Counted from the stretch's first letter, positions 1-9,086 are shown. The stretch: 64,000 nt of DNA from Rhodoferax antarcticus ANT.BR (GCF_001938565.1 NZ_MSYM01000013.1:807496-871495), one strand, 5' to 3'. Made by a program: numbers and translations. The notes: generated from the letters alone by a model not told the origin.

Positions 1-423
1 CAGGTAGGCTTCTTCGGCGCCGATGTCGCCTTGGCGCTCAGCCAGGGTGCGGGCCAGCACCGCCACGCTCAGGCTGTGTTTCCAGAAACTGCGCAGGTCA
101 ACCGCGCCAACTTGGCGGAAGGTGTTGACGGTCTGAAACACCGACTCGCTGATCACCAGCACCTTGATCAGCGCCATACCGAGGGTGCTGGTGGCTTGCA
201 GCAGGGTGAGGGTTTGGCCGTTGGCACGGTGGTAGGCGGCGCTGTGCGCTACCGACAGCACTTTGGCGGCCAGACCGGTATCGCTGGCAATCAGCTCGGC
301 CAACTCTGACATGTGCGCGTCGTCAGACTGGCACAGCAGCATGAGGCGCATCAGCGTCTGTGGCGGGCTAGGTAGCCGCGCAACCAGCAGCCGCTGGCGA
401 ATGTCTTCAGGCGGTAAGTTCAC
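1..423 (-). CDS. HDOD domain protein (partial, runs off the left edge)
   Basis: The minus-strand frame from a GTG at 423 stays open to base 1 (141 residues). It begins VNLPPEDIRQRLLVARLPSP and continues with LAELIASDTGLAAKVLSVAHSAAYHR and FWKHSLSVAVLA, the typical HDOD fold of signalling proteins related to HD phosphohydrolases. It closely resembles the N-terminus of the HDOD-kinase gene at 2807-4927, so the two are paralogues. GTG is chosen because GAGGGG lies 6 nt upstream and the paralogue also starts at a GTG. It reads in the same direction as the regulator gene at 591-2810. The C-terminal architecture, perhaps GAF plus kinase as in the paralogue, is outside the window. Confidence 0.85.
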   Translation of the reverse strand, partial: MNLPPEDIRQRLLVARLPSPPQTLMRLMLLCQSDDAHMSELAELIASDTGLAAKVLSVAHSAAYHRANGQTLTLLQATSTLGMALIKVLVISESVFQTVNTFRQVGAVDLRSFWKHSLSVAVLARTLAERQGDIGAEEAYL

Positions 424-462
424 AAAAAACCCCTCGGTTGACGCTGCGAGCTGCCCAAGAGC

Positions 463-479
463 CTGGTTTTTGAAACCAG
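463..479 (-). other. Small perfect hairpin between two signalling genes
   Basis: CTGGTTT and AAACCAG form a 7-bp perfect stem with a 3-nt loop in the 167-bp gap between the REC-PAS-GGDEF-EAL gene and the HDOD gene at the left edge. No T-run follows on the minus strand, so it is not a convincing intrinsic terminator. Confidence 0.25.
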
Positions 480-590
480 ATCACCGCTCAAATGGGTTTA
501 GCGCACCTGTTTATTGTCGGCTCAGGCTGGCACGTCCCTAAGCGCAAAACTGACAAAGATGGTAAGCGATTGTTAATGGCTGCTGGCCCG

Positions 591-2810
591 CTATTGAGGC
601 CGTGCGCGCTCGTTCAATGACGCTGTTTGGCTGCCAAGCAGGCTCATCAGCGCACTTTGCTGCATGGGGCGGTGGTAGTAGTAGCCCTGGAAGGTCTGGC
701 AGCCGGCTTGCTCCAGGTAGCGTTTTTGCACTTCGGTCTCTACGCCTTCGGCCACCAATTTCAGGCCCAGCCCCTTGGCAATCGAGATGATCGCCAGCAC
801 CACCGGAAACTGCTGGCTGTCGTCTTCAATCGGCATGACGAACGAACGGTCGATTTTGAGCACATGGATCGGGAAGCGGTGCAGGTAGGCCAGCGATGAA
901 TAGCCGGTGCCAAAGTCGTCAATGGCCACCCGCACGCCCAGCTGGCAGAGCTTGTGCAACTGCTCAATGGCCGCCTGCGGGTTGCGGATGCAGATGTTTT
1001 CGGTGACTTCCACCTCCAGCTGCGAGGGTGCAATCTGGTAACGCTCCAGCGTGCTTTTGAGTTTGTCGTAAAAATCACCACGGTCCAGATAGTGCGGCGA
1101 GATGTTGATGCTTAGGTAAGGGCGCTCATCACCCAGCGTGTTCCAGGCCAGCAGGTCGTGGCAGACGGCTTCCAGCATCCAGTCGCTCATGGCAATGATC
1201 AGGCCGCTTTCTTCGGCAAACGGCAAGAAGGCACCGGCTCCCAAAAAGCCGCGCTGCGGGTGGTTCCAGCGCATCAGCGCCTCGGCACCCATGACCCGGC
1301 CAGTTTTCACATCCACCTGCGGCTGGTAATACATTTCCAGCTCGCCCAAGGACAGCGCCAGGCGCAAGCCACTTTCCACAGAAATTTGTTCAAAACTCTG
1401 ATTGAGCATGGACAACTCAAAAAATTTGTAGCCGTTGCGGCCCTGGGACTTTTTGGCGTGCATGGCCAGGTCGGCGTTGCGGATCAGGTCGTCCACACTT
1501 TCACCGTCTTTGGGGTAAACCGCCACACCAATGCTGGCGGTGATGTGAATGATCTGGCCACCGAGTTCAAACGGCGCACGCAAGGCGTCCAGAAACGCTT
1601 GTGCCACCCGGGTAGGGTCTTGAACCGTGTCGAGTTCGGGTAACACCACATTGAATTCGTCCGCGCCAAAGCGCGACAGGGTGTCGCTGTGGCGCAGGCA
1701 GCTTTTCAGGCGCGCGGAGGCTTGCTGTAGAAGCACGTCGCCCAGCTGGTGGCCAAGCGAGTCGTTGATAACCTTGAAACGGTCCAGGTCAACAAACATC
1801 ACCGCTAGGCCGCCCTTTTTGCGCTTGGCTTGCAGTAGGGCCAGACTCAGCCGGTCCTTGAACAGCACCCGGTTGGGCAGGTCGGTCAGCACGTCGTAAT
1901 AAGCCTGGTAGGCAATCAGTTCGTCAGCGCGTTTGCGTTCGGTGATATCACGCGCCACGCCGTAAATGCCCAGGTGCTCCTGGCTTTGCGCAAAGCCCTC
2001 GGCGGGCATGATCTGGGTGGCCAGCGGCACACTCATCAGCTCCACACTGAAGACCCGGCCCTGGTCACCGACATGGTTGGATTTCAGCCGTAGCTCCAGG
2101 TTGCGCGACCAGCGCTGGTGCTGTTGCCCGTCGCTGAAGACATAGTTGGCGCGTTCCAGGTCACGGCTGTGCACCAGTTCGGCGTAATGTCTGCCAATCA
2201 GCTCTTCGGCCCTGAAGCCCAGCAAAGCCTGAATGCGGTGGTTGACGAAAGTGACTGTACCCAAGTGGTCAAGAGTGAAGATGATGTCAGGTGAGCTATC
2301 TACCAGGTAGCGATAAATGCGCTCCGAGCTTTCCAGTTGGTCGGCAATGAGCTTGTTTTCAGCAGTCAGGCGGCGCTGTTGCAGGGCATTCTGAACCGCC
2401 TTGAGAAGTTCTTCACGGGGGTAGGGCTTGCGTAGGTAATCGTAGGCACCGCGCCGCAGGGCGCCGATGGCAGCCTCAATGCCGCTGTCGCCACTGGTGA
2501 TGATCACGTTGGCATCGATCTGGTGCACGTTCATGTAGTCCATGACGTCGTGGCCGGTGACCTCTGGCATGCGCAGGTCCAGGATGACCAGGTCAAATGG
2601 CCCGCTGCTTAGGCGGCTGATGGCCTCGGTGCCGTTTTTCGCGGTGGTCAGCGTGAAGCCCCGGTTTTTGAGCAACTCGCACAGGCTCTCCAGCAGGCGG
2701 GGCTCGTCGTCCACCAGCAGCAGCCGGGGTGTTTGGTGTGGGATGTGGGGGGCTTGCGGGCCGCGTGTGCCTAGTGCGAAATCCAACTGCATAGCGTTGT
2801 TGTTGCTCAT
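591..2810 (-). CDS. Response regulator with PAS, GGDEF and EAL domains (c-di-GMP turnover)
   Basis: 739 residues. The order is REC (about 28-145, acidic pair D34-D35, phosphoacceptor D78 in VILDLRMPE), PAS (about 165-290), GGDEF (about 300-460) and EAL (about 475-725). The GGDEF signature reads RFGADEF, so the second Gly is Ala and cyclase activity is uncertain. The EAL domain keeps EALMRW, DDFGTGYSS, the Lys of KIDRSF and EGVE, so c-di-GMP phosphodiesterase activity is expected. The start codon overlaps the stop of the HDOD-histidine kinase gene (ATGA at 2807-2810), which makes that kinase the probable partner. This should be a cytoplasmic two-component output that converts phosphorylation into c-di-GMP changes; signal and targets are unknown. 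Confidence 0.93.
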   Translation of the reverse strand: MSNNNAMQLDFALGTRGPQAPHIPHQTPRLLLVDDEPRLLESLCELLKNRGFTLTTAKNGTEAISRLSSGPFDLVILDLRMPEVTGHDVMDYMNVHQIDANVIITSGDSGIEAAIGALRRGAYDYLRKPYPREELLKAVQNALQQRRLTAENKLIADQLESSERIYRYLVDSSPDIIFTLDHLGTVTFVNHRIQALLGFRAEELIGRHYAELVHSRDLERANYVFSDGQQHQRWSRNLELRLKSNHVGDQGRVFSVELMSVPLATQIMPAEGFAQSQEHLGIYGVARDITERKRADELIAYQAYYDVLTDLPNRVLFKDRLSLALLQAKRKKGGLAVMFVDLDRFKVINDSLGHQLGDVLLQQASARLKSCLRHSDTLSRFGADEFNVVLPELDTVQDPTRVAQAFLDALRAPFELGGQIIHITASIGVAVYPKDGESVDDLIRNADLAMHAKKSQGRNGYKFFELSMLNQSFEQISVESGLRLALSLGELEMYYQPQVDVKTGRVMGAEALMRWNHPQRGFLGAGAFLPFAEESGLIIAMSDWMLEAVCHDLLAWNTLGDERPYLSINISPHYLDRGDFYDKLKSTLERYQIAPSQLEVEVTENICIRNPQAAIEQLHKLCQLGVRVAIDDFGTGYSSLAYLHRFPIHVLKIDRSFVMPIEDDSQQFPVVLAIISIAKGLGLKLVAEGVETEVQKRYLEQAGCQTFQGYYYHRPMQQSALMSLLGSQTASLNERARPQ

Positions 2811-4927
2811 GAGACCAGAGTTTTGGTGTTCCGCCTTGGCAGCAGAATATCAAAACTGGTGCCCAAAGCAGAACTTTGACAGGTGATGGAGCCCTGCAAC
2901 TTCTGTACCAGACCGTGCACGATGTTCAGACCCAAGCCGCGGTTGTCTCCTCGCTTGTTGCTTTGCACCGGCTGGAAAAGTCTGGCCACCACTGTGTCAG
3001 GCAGGCCAGGGCCACAGTCCTGGATGCGCAGAGCAAAATAGGGCACGCCAGCGCGTTGGACAACGCCATTGTTGATGACCTCAATGCGCCCACCCTCAGG
3101 CATGGCCTCGACAGCGTTCTTGATGAGGTTCACAAAAATCTGCTTCACCGCGCCGGTGCTAGCGAAGATGTCGCTGGACTGCTGCGGCAACACCGCCGAT
3201 ATCTGCACCGACGCTGGCAGAAACTTGCTTTCCCGAAACAGCCGGACGATGTCGCTGATGACCTTGTTAACGTCGATCATCTCCTCGGTGGCAGTTGGCG
3301 TCACCCGGGCAAATTCCTTGATGATGCCGCCAACACGGTCGATTTCCTCGTTCAGGATGGACAACTCGTAGCCCAAGGGCTCTTGCCGGGCCAGCTTGTC
3401 ATCGAGCACGCCCAGGTAGTTTTTGATGATCGACAGCGGGTTGTTGGCCTCATGCACGATCTTGCGGGCGTTTTTAAGGTGATCTTCCTGCACGCTGGCA
3501 ATGCGCCGGTCGATCTCGCTGCGGTTCTGGCTGGCTTCGGCCAGCGCCCGTGCGGCCTGGTTGCCAAACGCCTGCAGAAATTTTTCCTGGCCTTGCAGTT
3601 CTTCCTTGCGCCAGCCCTCCAGCCCGGCGACCAGCAGCCCCAGGCAACGCTTGCCCACCAGCAGCGGCAAACACAGCAGGCAAGCGGCATTGAAGGCGCG
3701 CAGGAGTTGCTCTTCGGGCATCGTCAGGCTGCTGGCACGCTCCAAAAAGGCCAGTTTGTTAGACAGCACCGCATCTGCCAGGCCACCTCTGTCCAGGGTG
3801 ATGGAGAACCCGGCCAGACGTTGGCGCTGTTCGCCCACGGCAGATCCAACCAGGGTGCGGCCGGTGCTGTTGAGCAGAAACACCGCCGTGTCGTCCAGGT
3901 TAAACAGCATGCGGGCGTTTTGCCGGACGCTTTCCAGCAACGGGCCCTCGCCCTTCAGCCGGGCAAAGACCTGGGCGAGTTCGGCGGTCAGGGCACGGTT
4001 GCGTATTTCATCTGTCAGGCGCTGCTGCACCGGGTTGATGGGTGCTGCTTCGGCGGGGGGCTGCGGCGCGGCCACGGTTTCGGGCAAGCCCGAGAGATCA
4101 ATGCCCAAGTGTTCGGCGGCCTGCATCACCTGCGCTTCGCAGCCCTGGTAGATCTCCAGCAGTTCAGCGTCGCTGATCTTGCAGATGGCACCTGCGTCTG
4201 CGGGTAGCGGTGTGCCCGGCGGGTGGTCACTGAGAAGGTGCGCCAGATGCACCAGTCGAATAAGTGGGTGGGCGGCGCTGACGCGCGCCGGGTCTTCGTG
4301 GTGGTAGAGCACCGCGTCGGCCAGAAAAGAGTCCATTTCCCAGCGTTCGATCAGCCAGGCACCGGCCTCAGCGTGCGAAATATGCAGGCTCTTTTGTTCG
4401 GTGTCGCACAAATGGTCGTGGTCGGTGGTGAAAAAATTCAGGCGGTAAATGTCGGGGGCGGCTGCCAGCAAGGCCAGCCGACCCACATCGTGCAACAAGC
4501 CGGCCAGGTAGGCTTCTTCAACTTGCGGGTACTGCGTGGCTTTGGCCAGACCTTGCGCCAACACCGCAGCGGTGAGCGAATGCTTCCAGAAAGCGCGCAG
4601 ATCAGAGCCGCCGGTATGGGGAAAGCCGTTGAAGGTTTGAAACACCGATTCGCTGATCAGCAGTGACTTCACCAGATCGGAGCCCAGCACCGACAGTGCC
4701 TGCGCGAGGTTAACTTTTCGACTACCGCGCTGGTAGGCAGCGCTGTTGGCCACGCGCATGACCCGGCTGGTCATGCCAGCGTCGTTGGCAATCAGCTGGG
4801 CCAGTTCAGCCACCCCGGCTTCATCAGACTGGCAAAGCTCAATCAGCTTGATCAGAATCTGCGGCATGGCCGGCAGGCGCGCCAGCAGCAAGCGGTTTCG
4901 GATGTCATCAGGCTGAAGAGGATTCAC
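2807..4927 (-). CDS. HDOD-GAF-histidine kinase hybrid
   Basis: About 706 residues. An N-terminal HDOD domain (about 5-270) is followed by a GAF-like region (about 320-460) and a kinase core: a histidine box KIVHEANNPLSIIKN, N-box FVNLIKNAVEAMPEGG, G1 DCGPGLPD and G2 GLGLNIVHG. HDOD modules are usually regulatory, and fusion to a histidine kinase suggests HDOD-controlled phosphorylation of the REC protein encoded next, whose gene overlaps by 4 nt. The longest frame starts at a TTG at 4933; GTG at 4927 is preferred because AAGAG lies about 6 nt upstream and the paralogue at 1-423 starts the same way. No transmembrane segment is evident, so a soluble kinase is expected. Confidence 0.9.
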   Translation of the reverse strand: MNPLQPDDIRNRLLLARLPAMPQILIKLIELCQSDEAGVAELAQLIANDAGMTSRVMRVANSAAYQRGSRKVNLAQALSVLGSDLVKSLLISESVFQTFNGFPHTGGSDLRAFWKHSLTAAVLAQGLAKATQYPQVEEAYLAGLLHDVGRLALLAAAPDIYRLNFFTTDHDHLCDTEQKSLHISHAEAGAWLIERWEMDSFLADAVLYHHEDPARVSAAHPLIRLVHLAHLLSDHPPGTPLPADAGAICKISDAELLEIYQGCEAQVMQAAEHLGIDLSGLPETVAAPQPPAEAAPINPVQQRLTDEIRNRALTAELAQVFARLKGEGPLLESVRQNARMLFNLDDTAVFLLNSTGRTLVGSAVGEQRQRLAGFSITLDRGGLADAVLSNKLAFLERASSLTMPEEQLLRAFNAACLLCLPLLVGKRCLGLLVAGLEGWRKEELQGQEKFLQAFGNQAARALAEASQNRSEIDRRIASVQEDHLKNARKIVHEANNPLSIIKNYLGVLDDKLARQEPLGYELSILNEEIDRVGGIIKEFARVTPTATEEMIDVNKVISDIVRLFRESKFLPASVQISAVLPQQSSDIFASTGAVKQIFVNLIKNAVEAMPEGGRIEVINNGVVQRAGVPYFALRIQDCGPGLPDTVVARLFQPVQSNKRGDNRGLGLNIVHGLVQKLQGSITCQSSALGTSFDILLPRRNTKTLVS

Positions 4928-5231
4928 AGACAACTCTTATGGATAAGGCGCCCTTTTGAGGCCCCCGGTTTAGTTCTTGCACGCAACGATCAGGCCAATA
5001 TACCAGCCTTTTGTGACTTATTGCACGCCCGGCGAGTCGCCAAATTGACTTGCATCAAGGCTGAAGCCAGCGTTGAGGCGGCATGAATTGCTATCAAAAT
5101 ATGATCAGTCTGTTTCTTGCGGCAAAAACACACAGCTTGGCTCCAAAAGACGGTATCGGTGCTGGCGCTGTCCACGTTGCGCATGAACTACGCAGGCAGT
5201 TCCACATCAGCATCAAGACGGGGGCCAACAC

Positions 5232-5648
5232 ATGCCGATTCAGTGGCGTGAACAATTCAACGTCGGTACCGATTTGATTGATTCGGATCACCAGTACCTG
5301 CTGGAGATCATCAACAAGGCCGAACGCAGCCTGTTGACCGATAACTTTCATCAACTCACGGCGTTGCTTGATGAACTGGCCCGCTACGGCAAGATGCACT
5401 TTGAGCGCGAGGAAATCATTGCGCGCGCGCCAGGCTACCCAATAGCCGGACAACTGCGCGTATCGCACGGCCAACCCGTGGCCAAACTGGCGGAGTTTTG
5501 CCATGGGCTTGACACCGTCTGGACCCAGGACAGCATCGCGGCTTTCACCAGCTTTCTGCGCGATTGGCTGCTCAACCATGTCATCAAGGAAGACATGCTG
5601 ATGAAGCCCTGGCTGACCAAGCACTCGCTGCGATTCGACCCGCGCTGA
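5232..5648 (+). CDS. Bacteriohemerythrin-like protein with one ligand apparently missing
   Basis: 138 residues, the usual length of a single-domain bacteriohemerythrin. Recognisable parts are DSDHQYL (first His), HFEREE (His plus Glu), GYPIAGQLRVSHGQ and a C-terminal WLLNHVIKEDM (His and Asp). In the family the third helix carries YPx4HxxxH. Here the first of these two His is Leu (YPIAGQLRVSH) and only the second remains. The di-iron site may therefore be altered, or the alignment is shifted. Hemerythrins bind O2 or sense oxygen or iron. A G-rich stretch precedes the ATG. It lies beside the kinase/c-di-GMP genes, which fits a signalling role, but that is inference. Confidence 0.88.
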   Translation: MPIQWREQFNVGTDLIDSDHQYLLEIINKAERSLLTDNFHQLTALLDELARYGKMHFEREEIIARAPGYPIAGQLRVSHGQPVAKLAEFCHGLDTVWTQDSIAAFTSFLRDWLLNHVIKEDMLMKPWLTKHSLRFDPR

Positions 5649-5755
5649 CCGGTTTGGGTCGACAGGGGCCGGAGCATCGGCCTGCGGGCGCCTTGTGGCA
5701 AACTCCCGCACCTGTTTGTTTGGGGCTGGCTTTTGGGCTGGCTGGGTTGTGAGTT

Positions 5756-8233
5756 ATGCAAAAAATCATCGCGCAGATCGCGCAAGAAATCCGGGTTCAT
5801 GAGCATCAGGTGGCAGCCGCCATAGAGCTGCTCGACGGCGGCGCCACCGTGCCCTTTGTGGCTCGCTACCGCAAGGAAGCCACTGGCGGGCTGGACGACA
5901 TTCAGCTGCGTGAACTGGATGCGCGCCTGGCCTACCTGCGCGAGCTGCGCGACCGCCGCGCAGCCATCATCAAAAGTATTGACGAGCAGGGCAAACTGAC
6001 CCCAGCGCTGCTGGCCGCTTTGAGCGCCGCACCCACCAAGCAGGAGTTGGAAGACCTGTACCTGCCGTTCAAGCAAAAGCGCCGCACCAGGGGCCAGATG
6101 GCGCGGGAGGCGGGCATTGAGCCGCTGGCTGACAAGCTATTTGCCAACCCGGCGCTAGACCCAGCGGTGCAAGCGCAGGCTTTCATCAAAGCTGAAAAAA
6201 CCGAGGCGGGTGACGACTTCACCACGCTGCAAGCGGTGCTGGACGGCGTGCGCGACATTCTGTCGGAACGCTGGGCCGAAGACGCTGCGCTGGTGCAAGA
6301 CCTGCGCGGCTGGCTCTGGGCCGAGGGTCTGTTCAAGAGCACGCTGATGCCTGGCAAGAACGAGTCCGACGCTGACGTGGCCAAGTTTCGCGACTATTTT
6401 GATTACGACGAACCGATTGGCCGCGTGCCCTCGCACCGGGCGCTGGCGGTGTTTCGTGGCCGCAGTCTGGAGATTCTGGAGGCCAAACTGGTGCTGCCAG
6501 AGCCGCCTGTCGTGGCCCCCTTTGCATCGGGGAAATTTATACAAAATCAGCCTCTAGCCCATACAGAACAAGCGCCAGTAGCTACAAAGACAAGAGCGCT
6601 ACAGCCGCCATCCCTGGCAGAAGGGCGCATCGCGCACAAGCTGGGCTGGAGCCACAAAGGCCGTGCAGCCGATGATCTGATCCGCAAATGTGTCGCCTGG
6701 ACCTGGCGCGTCAAGCTCAGCCTGTCTACCGAGCGCGATTTGTTTGCGCGCCTGCGCGAAGCCTCCGAGGCGGTGGCGATCAAGGTGTTTGCCGACAACC
6801 TGCGCGACCTGCTATTGGCCGCGCCCGCTGGCCCGCGCGTGGTGCTGGGGCTGGACCCTGGCATTCGCACCGGCGTGAAAGTGGCGGTGGTGGATGCCAC
6901 CGGCAAGCTGGTCGACACCACTGCGGTGTACCCGCACGAGCCACGCAAAGATTGGGAGGGCTCGCTGCACACGCTGGCCAAACTGTGTGAGAAACATGGC
7001 GTGAACTTGATCGCCATTGGTAACGGCACCGCCAGCCGCGAGACCGACAAGCTCGCCGCCGACCTCATCAAATTAATGGAAAAACGGCCTCTAGCCCAGA
7101 CAGAACAAGCGCGAGCAGCTATTGAAAAAGTAGTGGTTTCAGAAGCCGGTGCGTCGGTTTACTCGGCCAGCGAATTTGCCTCGCAAGAAATGCCCGACAT
7201 CGATGTGAGCCTGCGTGGCGCCGCCAGCATTGCCCGGCGCTTGCAAGACCCGCTGGCTGAGCTGGTGAAGATTGACCCAAAAAGCATTGGCGTGGGCCAG
7301 TACCAGCACGATGTGAACCAGAGCGAACTAGCCAAAACTTTGAATGCGGTGGTGGAAGACTGCGTGAACTCGGTGGGCGTTGACCTGAACATGGCCAGCG
7401 TGCCGCTCTTAAGCCGCGTATCGGGCCTGAGCGCCAACGTGGCTAAAGCCGTGGTGCGCTGGCGCGAGGAACATGGTGCGTTTGCCAGCCGCCAGCAGCT
7501 GCTCAAAGTCACCGGGCTGGGGCCGAAAGCGTTTGAGCAATGTGCGGGCTTTTTGCGCATTCGCGGCGGTGCCAACCCGCTGGACATGACCGGCGTACAC
7601 CCGGAAACCTACCCGGTGGTGGAGCAGATCATGGCTAAGACCGGCAAACCCGTAGTTGAGCTGATGGGCCGCGCCGAGATGTTGAAAGCCTTGCGCCCGG
7701 AGCTGTTTGCCAACGACAAGTTCGGCGTGATCACTGTCAAAGACATTCTGGCCGAGCTGGAAAAACCCGGCCGTGACCCACGCCCGGACTTCAAAGTGGC
7801 GCGTTTTAACGACGGCGTGCAAGACATTCGCGACCTGGTCGAGGGCATGGTTCTGGAGGGCACGGTGAGCAATGTGGCCGCGTTTGGGGCGTTTATTGAC
7901 CTGGGAGTGCATCAGGATGGGCTGGTGCATGTGAGTCAGTTGGCGCACAAGTTTGTCAACGACGCGCGCGAGGTGGTCAAAACCGGTGACATCGTCACCG
8001 TGCAGGTGGTCGAGGTGGATGTGGCGCGCAAGCGCATTGCCCTGACCATGAAGCTGGGTGCCCCGCCAGTGCGCAGTGGCGGTGCGGGTGACAACCGTTT
8101 TCAGGCGGCCAATCCGCAGCAGCGCCATCGCCCGGGTGCGCTACCCGCGGGCGGAGCGGGCCGGGCGGCAGGTGCGAATACGCCACAATCCACAGCCATG
8201 TCATCTGCATTTGCCAAGCTCAAGGGGCTCTGA
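5756..8233 (+). CDS. tex: Tex, S1-domain RNA-binding transcription accessory protein
   Basis: 825 residues, somewhat longer than typical Tex (about 770-790). It has the Tex N-terminal helical region (IAQEIRVHEHQVAAAIELL), the YqgF/RNase-H-like fold (VLGLDPGIRTGVKVAVV), helix-hairpin-helix segments (VSGLSANVAKAVVRWREEHG) and a C-terminal S1 domain (EGTVSNVAAFGAFIDLGVHQ). The extra length is partly explained by two in-frame copies of the dispersed repeat at residues of about 263-278 and 441-457, both rendered as PLA-TEQA segments. Tex binds nucleic acid and supports transcription and stress tolerance in other bacteria. The stop is followed in the same frame, 16 codons later, by the ATG of the HDOD gene. 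Confidence 0.97.
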   Translation: MQKIIAQIAQEIRVHEHQVAAAIELLDGGATVPFVARYRKEATGGLDDIQLRELDARLAYLRELRDRRAAIIKSIDEQGKLTPALLAALSAAPTKQELEDLYLPFKQKRRTRGQMAREAGIEPLADKLFANPALDPAVQAQAFIKAEKTEAGDDFTTLQAVLDGVRDILSERWAEDAALVQDLRGWLWAEGLFKSTLMPGKNESDADVAKFRDYFDYDEPIGRVPSHRALAVFRGRSLEILEAKLVLPEPPVVAPFASGKFIQNQPLAHTEQAPVATKTRALQPPSLAEGRIAHKLGWSHKGRAADDLIRKCVAWTWRVKLSLSTERDLFARLREASEAVAIKVFADNLRDLLLAAPAGPRVVLGLDPGIRTGVKVAVVDATGKLVDTTAVYPHEPRKDWEGSLHTLAKLCEKHGVNLIAIGNGTASRETDKLAADLIKLMEKRPLAQTEQARAAIEKVVVSEAGASVYSASEFASQEMPDIDVSLRGAASIARRLQDPLAELVKIDPKSIGVGQYQHDVNQSELAKTLNAVVEDCVNSVGVDLNMASVPLLSRVSGLSANVAKAVVRWREEHGAFASRQQLLKVTGLGPKAFEQCAGFLRIRGGANPLDMTGVHPETYPVVEQIMAKTGKPVVELMGRAEMLKALRPELFANDKFGVITVKDILAELEKPGRDPRPDFKVARFNDGVQDIRDLVEGMVLEGTVSNVAAFGAFIDLGVHQDGLVHVSQLAHKFVNDAREVVKTGDIVTVQVVEVDVARKRIALTMKLGAPPVRSGGAGDNRFQAANPQQRHRPGALPAGGAGRAAGANTPQSTAMSSAFAKLKGL
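6543..6588 (-). repeat. Dispersed repeat, copy 1 (inside tex)
   Basis: On the plus strand it reads CAGCCTCTAGCCC, a variable spacer, then CAAGCGCCAGTAGCTAC. This is the complement of the family consensus halves GATAGCTGCTTGCGCTTTAT and AAGGGCTAGAGGCC. It is in frame and encodes NQPLAHTEQAPVATK. Confidence 0.75.
7078..7128 (-). repeat. Dispersed repeat, copy 2 (inside tex)
   Basis: CGGCCTCTAGCCC followed by AAGCGCGAGCAGCTATTGAA on the plus strand. It is in frame and encodes KRPLAQTEQARAAIEK, almost the same peptide as copy 1 in the same gene. It lies just before the conserved VVSEAGASVYSASE motif. Confidence 0.85.
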
Positions 8234-8281
8234 AGCCAAATCATCATCGATCCCTCCGCACTTTTATCGTCGCGCTTTGTC

Positions 8282-9067
8282 ATGCCCAGCCGGCCCAAGG
8301 CGGTAGCAATGCTGTTGCTGGAGCTGGCCCGGCCCGAGCCAGATTTGCGGCGGATTGCGCAACTGGCCAGCTCGGACCCGGCGCTGGCCATGCGGCTGCT
8401 GCAGGCGGCCAATGCCAGCTATTTCAAGCTTGCCGGACAGGTGCATGGGGTGAGTGAAGCGCTGGCGGTGCTGCGGCTTGGGCAGGTGCAGTCGATGGTG
8501 GTCTCAGCCACCTCGGTGGCTAGCTTTCAGGGCGGGCCACACTTTGATATCACCCAGTTTTGGGCCTATAGCCTGGACTGCGCCAAGGTGGCCCGCTCAC
8601 TGGCCGGGCTAGTGCGGCAAAACCATCAGGCGGCTTTCACCTGCGGGCTGATTCATGCGGTGGGCGAGTTGGCCATGCGCTCAGGCCTGGCGCAAAGCAT
8701 TGCGCTGGATGAGCGTGTCAAACCGCTGGATCTGAAGCGCGCGCGGGCTGAGCGCAAAGCGTTTGGCTTTTGCTACAGCGAAGTCAGCGGCTGGTTGACC
8801 CGCCATTGGCATTTGCCGCCGCTGGTTCAGAACGCTTTGCTGCACGCGCACGAGCCCTTTGCCAAAGAGGGGTTCGAGCCGCTGGCAGGTGTGGTGCACT
8901 TGGCCGTGTGGCGCGCCCGCGCTCGTCATGCGCGGCTGACCGAGAACGCCATGACAGTGACCTTTCCGTCGTTGGTGGCTGAGGTGATGGGGCTGGACAT
9001 TGACCTGGTGCTGCAGCAAGACCCGATCGACTGGTCGCTGCAAGAGCCGGGCCGCTCGCTGATCTGA
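8282..9067 (+). CDS. Stand-alone HDOD domain protein
   Basis: 261 residues covering a single HDOD domain: RRIAQLASSDPALAMRLLQA, ANASYF, VSEALAVLRLGQVQS, FWAYSLDCAKVARSLAG and GLIHAVGELAMR. No other domain is visible, so it is probably a protein-interaction or signalling module. The ATG at 8282 is the first ATG, but the 16 codons before it, back to the tex stop, are open in the same frame and read IIIDPSALLSSRFV, which resembles the leader of related proteins. A rare non-ATG start upstream cannot be excluded. It is probably co-transcribed with tex. Confidence 0.85.
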   Translation: MPSRPKAVAMLLLELARPEPDLRRIAQLASSDPALAMRLLQAANASYFKLAGQVHGVSEALAVLRLGQVQSMVVSATSVASFQGGPHFDITQFWAYSLDCAKVARSLAGLVRQNHQAAFTCGLIHAVGELAMRSGLAQSIALDERVKPLDLKRARAERKAFGFCYSEVSGWLTRHWHLPPLVQNALLHAHEPFAKEGFEPLAGVVHLAVWRARARHARLTENAMTVTFPSLVAEVMGLDIDLVLQQDPIDWSLQEPGRSLI

Positions 9068-9086
9068 ATTTGCGCCAGGGCGAGCC

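Noticed and set aside
2876-4207. Long plus-strand open frame opposite the HDOD-kinase gene
   Set aside because: It is a shadow of a high-GC gene. The composition (His, Gln, Val-rich) is typical of an antisense frame and no family motif is visible.
5085-5105. GAATTGCTATCAAAATATGAT as a repeat end or promoter
   Set aside because: Similarity to the repeat end is limited to about 12 bases, and the -35/-10 spacing is poor.
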